Source: Gnetum montanum (taxonomy: Eukaryota > Streptophyta > Gnetopsida > Gnetales > Gnetaceae). Taken from it: 64,000 nucleotides of DNA. Within the stretch, counting starts at the first letter, position 1, and each line of letters starts with the position of its first letter. Below the pieces are notes generated by a model. It made no database searches, was not told where the DNA came from, and worked only from the letters and a program-made list of their open reading frames with translations. A program made the translations under genes and the position numbers. Location: the NCBI GenBank assembly GCA_015680685.1, contig MNCI01015670.1, positions 374,486-438,485 on the forward strand. Direction: 5' to 3'. Below are positions 46,011-54,834 of this stretch, in pieces.

Positions 46011-47240
46011 TAAAAATGGTATGATTGCATCCTCAATTACCTTCTCACTCAGGAGATGTCACAAGATCTAGACTTTAGAAAGAAACATCAGTTTCTTCAT
46101 CAGGCTAAGCACTTTATGGAAATTAATGGACACCTTTACAAGGTATTCACCAATGGCCTTGTTTGTTGGTGTGTGCTTGATACGAACCAATTGTGTGTTC
46201 TCCAAGATGCTCATGAAGGCCCTTGTAGAGGCCATTTTGTGGAAAGATGCATAACCATAAAAATCCTAATGATAGGATACTATTGACCTATAATCTTTAA
46301 GGATGTCCACCAATTTGTTCAATCTTGTGAGTGTTGTCAATCAAATAGTGGGATGACTACTCGAATGAAAGGTCCTCAATAGTGGATTCAACCACTATAG
46401 CCCTTTGACATAAGAGGTATTAACTTTATAGGTCCCATCACACCCATGTCTAATGGAAAGGCATAGATCATCATAGTAGTCAACTACTACATCAAGTTGG
46501 TAGAAGCAGCAACTATCACTCACTATACATCATCCACTACTAATATATTTGTACAAAAATATGTTGTAAATAGGTTTGGGTGCTATGTGCATTGATTTCT
46601 AACAATGGAACTCATTTTAAAGGTTCCACTTTTTGAAAAATCATGCAATTCTTGGGGGTCAAACATAAATTAACAACACCCTATCACCCCCAAGCTAATG
46701 ATCAAGCAGAAGTTACTAATATGGAGATCACAAAGATCCTAACAAGAACTATAAGCAAATATAGGAGAGGTTTGAGCATAAAACTTAATGATTCCCTCTA
46801 GGCCTACTGCTCAACATGGAAACTCCCCATAGACTACTCTCCCTATAAGCTAGTGTATGGAAAACTTCCAATACTTTCAATCCAATCTAAGCTTCATACA
46901 CTTTTAACAACCTATGAATTAAACCTTGATATGAGCCTAGCACAAAGAGAAAGATTGATCAACTTGAATGTACTAGATTAAAACTAATTAGTGGCCCTAT
47001 CTTTGAATTAAGTGCACAAGGCATTCAACAAGCAACGTCATGACCTTAGAATATGAAAAGTAAAATTTCAACCTAGAGATAAGGTTCTCTATTGGAACCC
47101 CACACATGTACCCTAGAAAATAAAGTTCCAAATGTTGTGAGAGGGACCTTAAATAATTGATGAAACCTTTCCCTTTGGGGCCATGTTAATCAAAAAATTT
47201 AAAAGCCCAAATAAAAAGCATTTGATCAACATCCAATAAG
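46011..47240 (+). pseudogene. Integrase of copy 2
   Basis: FLHQAKHFMEINGHLYKVF and LQDAHEGPCRGHFVER ... CECCQSNSGMTTRM give the zinc region (46080-46370). The core begins IRGINFIGPITPMSNGKA, with Asn replacing the first catalytic Asp. A frameshift near 46580 spoils the second Asp region, and TTPYHPQANDQAEVTN-like sequence follows at 46670-46720 in another frame. The C-terminus ends near 47240. It is clearly non-functional. Confidence 0.8.
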
Positions 47241-47873
47241 TGAAACCTTTCCTGGAGCCAAGACAAGCCAGTGCAACTACTACCTCATCAAATGAACAAC
47301 CATGCTCTATATTTCACATCTTCTCCTTTCAACTTAATCATGGGGGAGATGGCCATCTGTGCTAATCACACACATGGCTCCTCAGTTTTCCATTTTTTAT
47401 TTTACATATGTTTGTTTTACACTTTGTTGATTTTTACCTCTTTTTGGTTTTTCGTTCTATTGATTTTTCCAATTTTTTGTTTTACAACATTGTTAGCATG
47501 TTTTATCCTTCTTGAATACTTTATACTTATATATTTTAATTTATTTTTGTGTGTGACTTTTCACTATTTTTGCTACTAAAAGTGCTCTATTACCATAGGA
47601 CATAGTGCCAACATTGTTATTTACTAATGGTGATTTATGCTTAATATTTTGATTGCTAATGTCTAGTTTCCATTTTGGAATTCTAATGTCTAATTACTAA
47701 GACATGGATTACTTTTCCTGAAATAGGTAGTGAGTCCACGACATCCACCCATTCACAAACTATATGGTTTTTCTTGTTTTGGAAGTTTGATGTCCCTTTT
47801 CATTAAACAAACTTTTAATTGACTTATGACCTTGGTAGTTTCTAGAATTGGGAAGGATTCAAAGGTTTGTATA

Positions 47874-47896
47874 GGGTGTGACTTCAAGGGGACTCA
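47874..47896 (+). promoter_or_regulatory. Conserved non-coding motif 1, copy 2
   Basis: GGGTGTGACTTCAAGGGGAC, differing at one base from the word at 36398. Confidence 0.6.
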
Positions 47897-48094
47897 ATAC
47901 TCTTTGTACTCTTCTACTTACTTGAGTGCTTGAATGTTTTCATTAACTTCTCACCATTTCATGTAAATGAATAATAAGAAGTTAAATAGAGTCTTTGCAT
48001 GGTGTGGTTTCCATTAAAAAAAAAACACAATGGGAATTCAAAGCACACCCCTTAGATAAATAAAATAGGCTACAAGCACTAGTTATCAGAATAG

Positions 48095-48120
48095 AGAGAC
48101 ATGTTATCCATGCCTAAAGG
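48095..48120 (+). promoter_or_regulatory. Conserved non-coding motif 2, copy 2
   Basis: GAGACATGTTATCCATGCCT then AAAGG; the following CCCCTCTAAC is shared with the minus-strand element at 17500. Confidence 0.6.
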
Positions 48121-48540
48121 TCCCCTCTAACTAAGGCCCTCTCCCACTTCTTGCTTCTTTATTCTTCTCTTTCTGGAACAATGGTTGTTTTGTGGGAGTA
48201 CTCTTGTATCTTGAGGGGGTGGATAGGTCTTAGAGTGGTGATGTGAAGTCACTGAAAGTTGTTGGTTTTGATCTTCTTAGATAATTTTAAACACAACTCC
48301 ACAAGGGATCTCTTATGACCTCAATTTTGGATTCCATCCCACCTTCTCGGTCATCCATCTATGCTACCCGTAACTCACTTGACTTCTAGTTTCCATGTTA
48401 TGCTTGATGTCTTAGTTTGATGTGTTGAAATTCTTGGATAGATTCTTTCTAGTTAGTCATTAACTTTTCATAATCATTAATTGACTGTGGGGCCCATGGA
48501 CTCCTTAGTCAAGGCTATGTAAGGGAGAAAAGGATGTATG

Positions 48541-48566
48541 CCTGCTATAGGGAGGACCCACTTGCA
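48541..48566 (+). promoter_or_regulatory. Conserved non-coding motif 3, copy 2
   Basis: CCTGCTATAGGGAGGACCCA then CTTGCA, aligned with motif 3 at 37091 and 53900. Confidence 0.55.
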
Positions 48567-48843
48567 TATCTCTTGGTTTGGATAGTTAACTTCCCTACCT
48601 TAGAAATTGCTGCAATCTTATCTTTCGCATGTTTCATTATGCATCTAGCTCTATGCTCCTTCAACTTTCATAAACTTCAGTCTCCAATAATTTTCTCAAA
48701 TTTTCTAACCTCCAACATGCTTTTCTACTATTTTCATCATGTTCATGACTTTTTAGGCTTCCATTTCACTCTACTTTCATTCAAAAACTCCTTGTATTTT
48801 CAAAGTTTGACCAAAGTCAACGATGGTCAACAACCACATCAAC

Positions 48844-48895
48844 AGGGCCTTGTCAACTAGGCCTTGTCGATGCAACAAAAAAAACTCTATAAATA
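48844..48895 (+). promoter_or_regulatory. LTR-U3-like internal promoter before ORF3, copy 2
   Basis: GGGCCTTGTCAACTAGGCC then TTGTCGATGC echoes GAGGCCTCATTGACTAGGCC and GTCGATGAGG in this element's own LTR (43190-43240, 61460-61500). TATAAATACC at 48888 matches the LTR word CTATAAATA. ORF3 starts about 510 bp downstream. Confidence 0.6.
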
Positions 48896-49276
48896 CCACT
48901 AGATACTTTAATAAAATTTTTTTATCATTTGCTTCAAAACAAGAGAAGAGTTTTTGCCATTTTTCAGAACCCAAAACCTTCTAGAGCCCATAACTTTCTA
49001 GCTATTTGTCCAAATCACTTTGTTCTTCAATCCTATAGCTACCAGAGGTAAGCTCTTCATCGTGGGGGACACAAACCTTAAGGTTTAATGAAATTTTCTT
49101 TTGTTCCCCAAAGGGTTAATGAATACAATAATAATAAAAACCATTGATTTTTGAGAGTTTGACCTTTTCAACAACCTCCAATATAACTATAATCATTTAT
49201 CAACATTAAAATACAAATAATTTAATAATTAAAATTCATCAAATTAGTCATAATCACAACTTAGCCAGGTGTAATG

Positions 49277-49348
49277 TTCCTAATGATATAAGGTATCAAA
49301 AATTGTTTCATATTCCTAATGAGATAAGGTATCAAAAATTGTTTCATG
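49277..49348 (+). repeat. 36-bp direct tandem duplication
   Basis: TTCCTAATGATATAAGGTAT and the following CAAAAATTGTTTCAT occur twice, starting at 49277 and 49313. Copies 1 and 3 have a single related GTAAGGTATCAAATTG at 37889 and 54770. Confidence 0.75.
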
Positions 49349-49407
49349 TTACACAATATTTGCTAACTTGTGGTCATGTTGTGATTACAAATGTTACTGA
49401 GACAAAA

Positions 49408-49676
49408 ATGATCATAGGAAGGAGGATCCTCTCAACTAAGGGAGAAATGACCAAGAACTAGAAGGAACCAACAAGAATAAGCCCAAGAATAGGTAGAAGA
49501 AATCCATACAATGGGACCTCTTCTAGAGGAGCCTAAAGTGGAATTTATTCGACAAATTCTTGAGGAGGAAGCTACAATAGAACAATCGTTGCAATGGGGA
49601 GGCACCAAGGCCCAGATTGAGACTTGAAGTCATACTAACACAAGGCTACCTCAACATAATCAAGCCTCATGATGTC
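49408..49676 (+). pseudogene. ORF3 of copy 2, first part
   Basis: The ATG at 49408 lies where copies 1 and 3 start ORF3. The readable frame holds an acidic, Glu/Gln-rich stretch (LLEEPKVEFIRQILEEEA). It is cut at 49676 by the nested element and resumes at 58667. The N-terminal part is poorly conserved in all copies. Confidence 0.5.
49672..49676. repeat. Left target-site duplication ATGTC of nested element
   Basis: ATGTC before 49677 equals ATGTC at 58662-58666. Confidence 0.9.
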
Positions 49677-50336
49677 TGATGAGTTGTCATTTGATAGGTC
49701 CTGACATCAGGTACACGATGTGGAGATGATGTCACATACCCAACATTAGGGCTAATAAGTGACGTCAGATACTCGACGTTGCCTCATTTGGACCTTGCCT
49801 ATAAATACTACAGTTTTAATTATTTAATACTTTCTTTTGTTAGACATTTTCATTTATTGTATTTACTATTCCTATTGTTAAGTGGAATGTGTACACCTTA
49901 ATCATGAACATTTTAGTGAAAGTACTTGGTAACCCATAATTGTATTGTTTGGTACACCCAATGACATATGCTTGGCCATCCTAGAAGTAGCTCCACAAGG
50001 TCCAAGACATATATGGATGATTAAGGATAGATACTCATTGCACATAGGCTATTTAGATTTTACTTTACATTGTCCATTAGTTTAATTATTTTACCTCTGT
50101 ATTACTATTAGGAGTAGCATAGAATTAGGAACAACATCATATGCCTCACTTGGACTAAACCATACATGAAAAAGCTACCACTATTCCAACTAGGAAGATA
50201 GTGAACTGCAATCAGACCATAACAATCTAAATGCCACAACTAGTCCCATCCATAGAATTTGACTAGATCATGCGTAAACGCTTGTGATTTGTATGGTTGA
50301 GCGTAGGAGTACCTCGTTGCTCATCATTGGCATCAT
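49677..50336 (+). repeat. 5' LTR of nested copy 3, internally deleted
   Basis: TGATGAGTTGTCATTTGATA ... TTGCTCATCA. Compared with the 3' LTR it lacks about 224 bp immediately after TATAAATACTAC (junction at about 49812). U3 holds GACATCAGGTACACGATGTG, GATGTCACATAC and TGACGTCAGATACTCGACG, a repeated bZIP-like TGACGTCA vocabulary. Confidence 0.9.
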
Positions 50337-50337
50337 T

Positions 50338-50355
50338 GCCAAGGAATGGTGCTAG
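50338..50355 (+). other. Primer binding site of copy 3, tRNA-Asp type
   Basis: TGGCATCATTGCCAAGGA follows the 5' LTR by one base and matches TGGCGCCGTTGCCGGGGA except at four G-to-A or C-to-T positions. Confidence 0.88.
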
Positions 50356-50452
50356 TTATCTAGATTAGTTATATCATATAAGATCACTATAAAAGGTATT
50401 AATGATATATTCTTTAGAAAATGTCAAATCACACACATTGTGACCAACAACA

Positions 50453-52915
50453 ATGTCTCTCCCACATGGAAATGACAATGCACTATATAGTGAACACATT
50501 CATTAGAGAACTAACAGGGTATACAATGAAGAAGATTGGAGTGATCAACTTTATGTAGGGGTTTCTTATGATCATGCCACCTTGACAACATTCAAAAGAC
50601 TACATTCACCTAAGGCAGACAATCTTGAAGAAGATGATGTAGTTCCTAGACTAGGGGAGGCCTCACGCCCTAAGACCTCTTTGAAACCAGGAAATGGTAA
50701 ATCATAGGACCCCAAGGAATACCATAGAAGCCATGGAAATCCTTACAATTCCTCATCTTCCTCTTCCCCTTTAACATCTAGTTCTAATGAAGATGAATGT
50801 AGGTATAGTGATAAAGCTCCACTAAAGGGTCAGACTAAAAATTAGAATTGAACCCATGAGAAAAGTTGAAGAAGTGAGCATGAACATAGAAATTTCCCTC
50901 ACAATTTATTTGATGAAAATGAATTCTTGTTGGCCACTAAGAGCCTAATGCATATCATAGAGGTAGTTACGATATCTCATAGGAATTGCAAGAAGAGTTG
51001 TCTACCTAAGCTTGATATGAATAATCTTCTCAATTTGTAGGAGGCTATGATGCAGACTTGCAAAAACATCATTTACAAGTCTTCCATGATGCCTATGCAT
51101 TCTATAACATGGAAAGTAAGTGTCAAAAGCTTAAGCTCTTTCTTAGGATACTAATTGATAGAGTCAAAGTGTGGTATCAATTGTTGAGACCAAATTCAAT
51201 CCTACAATGGTCTACAATGTTAGAACTTTTTAATGAGAGATACCAAACATATAAAAGAGTGTCCAATCTGAGGAGACAAATCCAAGAGTGGAAACAAAAA
51301 CAACATGAACCATTGGACATGGCTTAGATAGGTATTATGCCTTACTTAATCATTGCCTAGACCATGGTTTCTTCAAGGAAGAGCAAATTTACCACATCAT
51401 AGATGGGCTTTGTAATGAAATAAGGTCAACCCTTGGGATGTATGCCCCAGGGAAACTATACAAGATCCAAGTCCATCAGATGAAAGAGATCATATAGCAT
51501 ATGGAAAAAGAAGAAGGAGAAATGTGTAAATGGGATAATTTTGAAAAACATCAATGGGACCCAACTCTTTAACCAAAGGATGTCCAAATTTATGGTAGGG
51601 AAAATGAGACTACTTTGAATAAGGTAATCCCAAAATAGACTTTTGCCAATAAAGGAGTCTTTGGATGATTTAGAATCAAATTTTAATAGAATGTCTAAAT
51701 GGGTAAATGATAATGTCACAACTCTTGTTGAGATGGTCGTAGAGAAGCTCATGCAACATAAGCCAAGTGATCACAATCAACAAAGGATATAGAACTAAGA
51801 AATAGCTAAGAACACTTTTCGATAAATGAGAAAATTGACTAACGAAAGTGAGGCTAAGGACTAAACTATAGACAAAGATGATCGATGTGGCCTATGCATA
51901 TATGATGATCTGAAGGGCCAATGCCCTGTATTATTGCGTCTATAGGAGTATTGGGTAGGTGCCTTAAATCCAAAATTTGTGCAAAAGCACATGCTTGGGA
52001 GACTTCGTCTCCCACAAGGTAATTTTAGAGAGGCCCACAACCAATCATACCATCCTACAAGGACTTATTACTAACCTAAACATCCTCAACCATAGTGGCA
52101 ACAACCACAATCGTGGGGGAGGCCACCACCAAATCAACTGCACCCATCGAAACCTCACAGATATTATGTTCAACATTTTTTTTCTAACTAGTTTGGTGTC
52201 CTCTAGTTCTGATCGCCACTGCCACTCTCCTAAGTACCATCAATACATGACATCCCTTGAAGGATCACCACCTCATGCCTCTTACCATCCAACCTACCCT
52301 TAATATTCTCATCATCCACCTCCTTATGTGCCACCACCACCAACTCAGGAAGGTTCAACACCTCAATATCAACAAATGAGTGCTACTTGTGCTACAAATA
52401 TGCATAGATATGCTAATGCCAGTGGGTCCTGACTGCAATGTTGGAAGCGTCTCTTTTTGAGAAAAGGCCATAAGTCGAGGTAAGCTATGCATGAACCCAC
52501 CATATCATCTAAGCTAGCATAAGGCCAATCCAGTTTATCACCTTCTCTATATCAACCAACATCCTCTAACCATACACAAGGGCCATCATCTGTCCATACT
52601 CCAATTCCACAACCAACCAATGAATCTACAAATGTGAAGAGACACATGAATCCATGCATACCATCTCATGCTCAAGGATGTAACTGTGGGTTAGTCATCC
52701 ATAATATTAACACACCTCATATCTTGGCTCATCATACATATAACAATCAGGTGTGTGACCAACAATTTTTCTACTCAACCACCACACCACTAATAAACAC
52801 CTAGTGGCTGGGGCATGAAGTGCTTCCAACATCTCATACATGCATGGATCCTCTTTATCCACTTATTAATCCTAGCTATGACCAAATGTTTAGTCATGGG
52901 GGTTACCCCCCTTTC
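50453..52915 (+). pseudogene. Gag of nested copy 3
   Basis: The ATG at 50453 opens MSLPHGNDNALYSEH. A Ser-rich stretch (NSSSSSSPLTSSSNEDE, about 50740-50800) precedes the capsid-like core, open at 51058-51327: FHDAYAFYNMESKCQKLKLF, VKVWYQLLRPNSILQWSTML and LFNERYQTYKRVSNLRRQI. A Cys knuckle-like CGLCIYDDLKGQC is at about 51888. The tail to about 52915 is Pro/His/Tyr-rich. One frameshift near 51050 and many TAG stops break it. This is the best gag core in the window. Confidence 0.82.
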
Positions 52916-53260
52916 TAATCTAGGGTTTCTAAGTACTTTTTATCTTTTTTTTTACAATTTCTTATCATTTTCCTATTCTTTCTACTTTTTCTACTCTTTC
53001 TAGTTATTGCTTTAATTTTCCTTGTATGTAATCTCACTATTGATCATGTTGTCCATTGAGGTGAGGTTTTTTCTCTATGTTGTTGAGTCATAAGGGACTG
53101 ATTATTCAAATATTGAGACTGTGACATTCATTCACTCATTTCATTAATAAGAGGATCTTGCTCTGGTCATAATGATAATCTTTTTCATCATCCAAACTCT
53201 AAATAACTTCATAATCATTGTGTCTGGATGAATGAGTGTAGAACCAAGATAGAATGCAAA

Positions 53261-53283
53261 GGGTGTGACATCAAGGGGATTTG
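53261..53283 (+). promoter_or_regulatory. Conserved non-coding motif 1, copy 3
   Basis: GGGTGTGACATCAAGGGGAT, identical to copy 1 over 19 bases. Confidence 0.65.
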
Positions 53284-53416
53284 TCAATTATATTTGACTA
53301 CTTTTGTATGTTCTATGATTTTTATGAGGTTGTAACCATATCCTTGTAGATCTAACAAAAAATGGGAGCAAGAGCAACTTTTACCAGTACTGAATAAGCT
53401 TTTGTGGATCCCACTG

Positions 53417-53442
53417 GAAAGACATGTACCCAAGCTTGAAGG
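53417..53442 (+). promoter_or_regulatory. Conserved non-coding motif 2, copy 3
   Basis: GAAAGACATGTACCCAAGCT then TGAAGG. Preceded 70 bp upstream by AGATCTAACAAAAAATGGGA, also present in copy 1 at 36485. Confidence 0.6.
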
Positions 53443-53899
53443 TTGGTGGCTTCATAGAACCAAGAAAAACCCTAATAATTGTGTCATAATAATGCTCCTC
53501 CCATTGGACACAATGCTAAGTGATGTTACTCCCTAAAACTTTAATAGTCTTATGGTTGTTTATTGATGGGATGAAATAATGCAATGTCATTGAAAGGTGC
53601 TTTGGACTTGGTTTGAATCTTGGAAAGGACACATGGTTATTTAACCATTAGTAACACACAAGGTTTCATGATGACTAGGGTATGACACCTCATGTCTTGA
53701 TTTCTACAATTCCTTCTTCGATCCATCCCATCTCATTGTTTGAATGTTCATAACTTATGGTTTTGTGTAACATGGAGTAATTATCTCAATTTAGTGGTTT
53801 TAACATGTGTGGTTTGTTTCATACGTATGTGTTGCATGCAACTCCTCTAGTGCCTATGGACATTTTAGGCATGGTTACATAAGGGCATAATCAGCTAGA

Positions 53900-53926
53900 G
53901 CCTACTTTGGGGAGGATCCACTTGTG
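53900..53926 (+). promoter_or_regulatory. Conserved non-coding motif 3, copy 3
   Basis: GCCTACTTTGGGGAGGATCC then ACTTGTGTA, matching copy 1 at 37091 over 25 bases. Confidence 0.6.
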
Positions 53927-54230
53927 TAATTTTTATGCTTTGTACTTGTTTAACATGACCACATCATTTTCCCCTTCCATGCACTCCAATTGTTATATTT
54001 TATTGTTTCACTTATCATGAACATACTTTGTCCCATAATCAAGCTTTCAATGCCCTTTTTCTTGCTCATTCTTGTACTTTTACCATTGAGAACTTCACCT
54101 TATCCTACTTTCAGTGCCTCCAATGAATTTTTCCACATACTCAAACTGCAAAATTTAACTTTCAACTTTCCAATCAAACCTAGAGCTTTAGTTTGGATAT
54201 CCTTTGGCCGCATAAAAATTGAAATTTTTG

Positions 54231-54278
54231 GACCTTGACATCATGTACTCAATGTTGGGTTTGAAAAAAAGTATATAT
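54231..54278 (+). promoter_or_regulatory. LTR-U3-like internal promoter before ORF3, copy 3
   Basis: TTGACATCATGTACTCAATG then TTGGG matches LTR words of the same element: GACATCAGGTACACGATG at about 49705 and GACGTCAGATACTCGACG at about 49760. TATATAT at 54272-54278 follows. ORF3 starts 557 bp downstream. Neither copy 1 nor copy 2 has this word here. Confidence 0.65.
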
Positions 54279-54818
54279 GGTTTATCCACGTGCAACATGA
54301 ACTTCATTTCTCTCATTTGTTACTAGGGGAGTTGTTGCCATTTTCTCTTCTCATGACTTAGAACTTTGCACCTCCATCTTTCACTTATGATATCTAGCTC
54401 TCTAACACTCTAATTTCCATACCATTTAAACTAATCTGAACCTGGAGTGTTCAACTTAGTTGTGGGAGGTGCGTATATGCAAACCTTGTGTCGACTTGTT
54501 AAAATTTGCTATCACTCACAAGGTATTCTAAGGGTAAGAATGTTAAAAACCTTAGGACTTATAATGAAAAATCATTAACGATAGTGCTAGAAATCTAATT
54601 TATCTAACCCTCAAGTATATAACCATTATCTTAAGCCACATATAATGAAAAAGGAACCAGTTGTGATGGGTCATAGAAAAGATAGACACCTTGTTTGGGA
54701 TATTTTTCTTGAAAATTTTCCTGACCTTGCAATCATATACATTATTAGCTTAATGAACTAAGGTTATGAGTAAGGTATAATTGATTGATGATAATAGACA
54801 TAACCTTGGTAACATTTG

Positions 54819-54834
54819 CTTTTGCTTACCGCAG
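54819..54834 (+). other. Candidate 3' splice site before ORF3
   Basis: CTTTTGCTTACCGCAG directly abuts the ATG. A pyrimidine-rich run plus CAG is the plant acceptor consensus. It suggests ORF3 RNA is spliced from an upstream leader. No RNA evidence is available here. Confidence 0.4.

Larger units (their letters stand above)
47241..49407 (+). other. Conserved non-coding region of copy 2
   Basis: T-rich start, then motif 1 (47874-47896), motif 2 (48095-48120) and motif 3 (48541-48566), a promoter-like segment at 48844-48895, a leader-like stretch with AGAGGTAAGCTC at 49046-49057 (donor-like), and a 36-bp duplication near the ORF3 start. Short open frames at 47271 and 48534 are Phe/Leu-rich low-complexity sequence. 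Confidence 0.65.
52916..54834 (+). other. Conserved non-coding region of copy 3
   Basis: Begins with the T-rich block that follows pol in copy 1, here joined directly to gag, which marks the pol deletion junction. Motifs 1 (53261), 2 (53417) and 3 (53900) and the promoter-like segment (54231) follow. TTTGCTTTTGCTTACCGCAG ends exactly at the ORF3 ATG and looks like a 3' splice site. Confidence 0.65.

Noticed and set aside
47271-47579. Hydrophobic 102-codon open frame as a membrane protein
   Set aside because: It lies in the T-rich start of the post-pol non-coding region; T-rich codons give Phe/Leu by composition and the frame is not conserved in the other copies.
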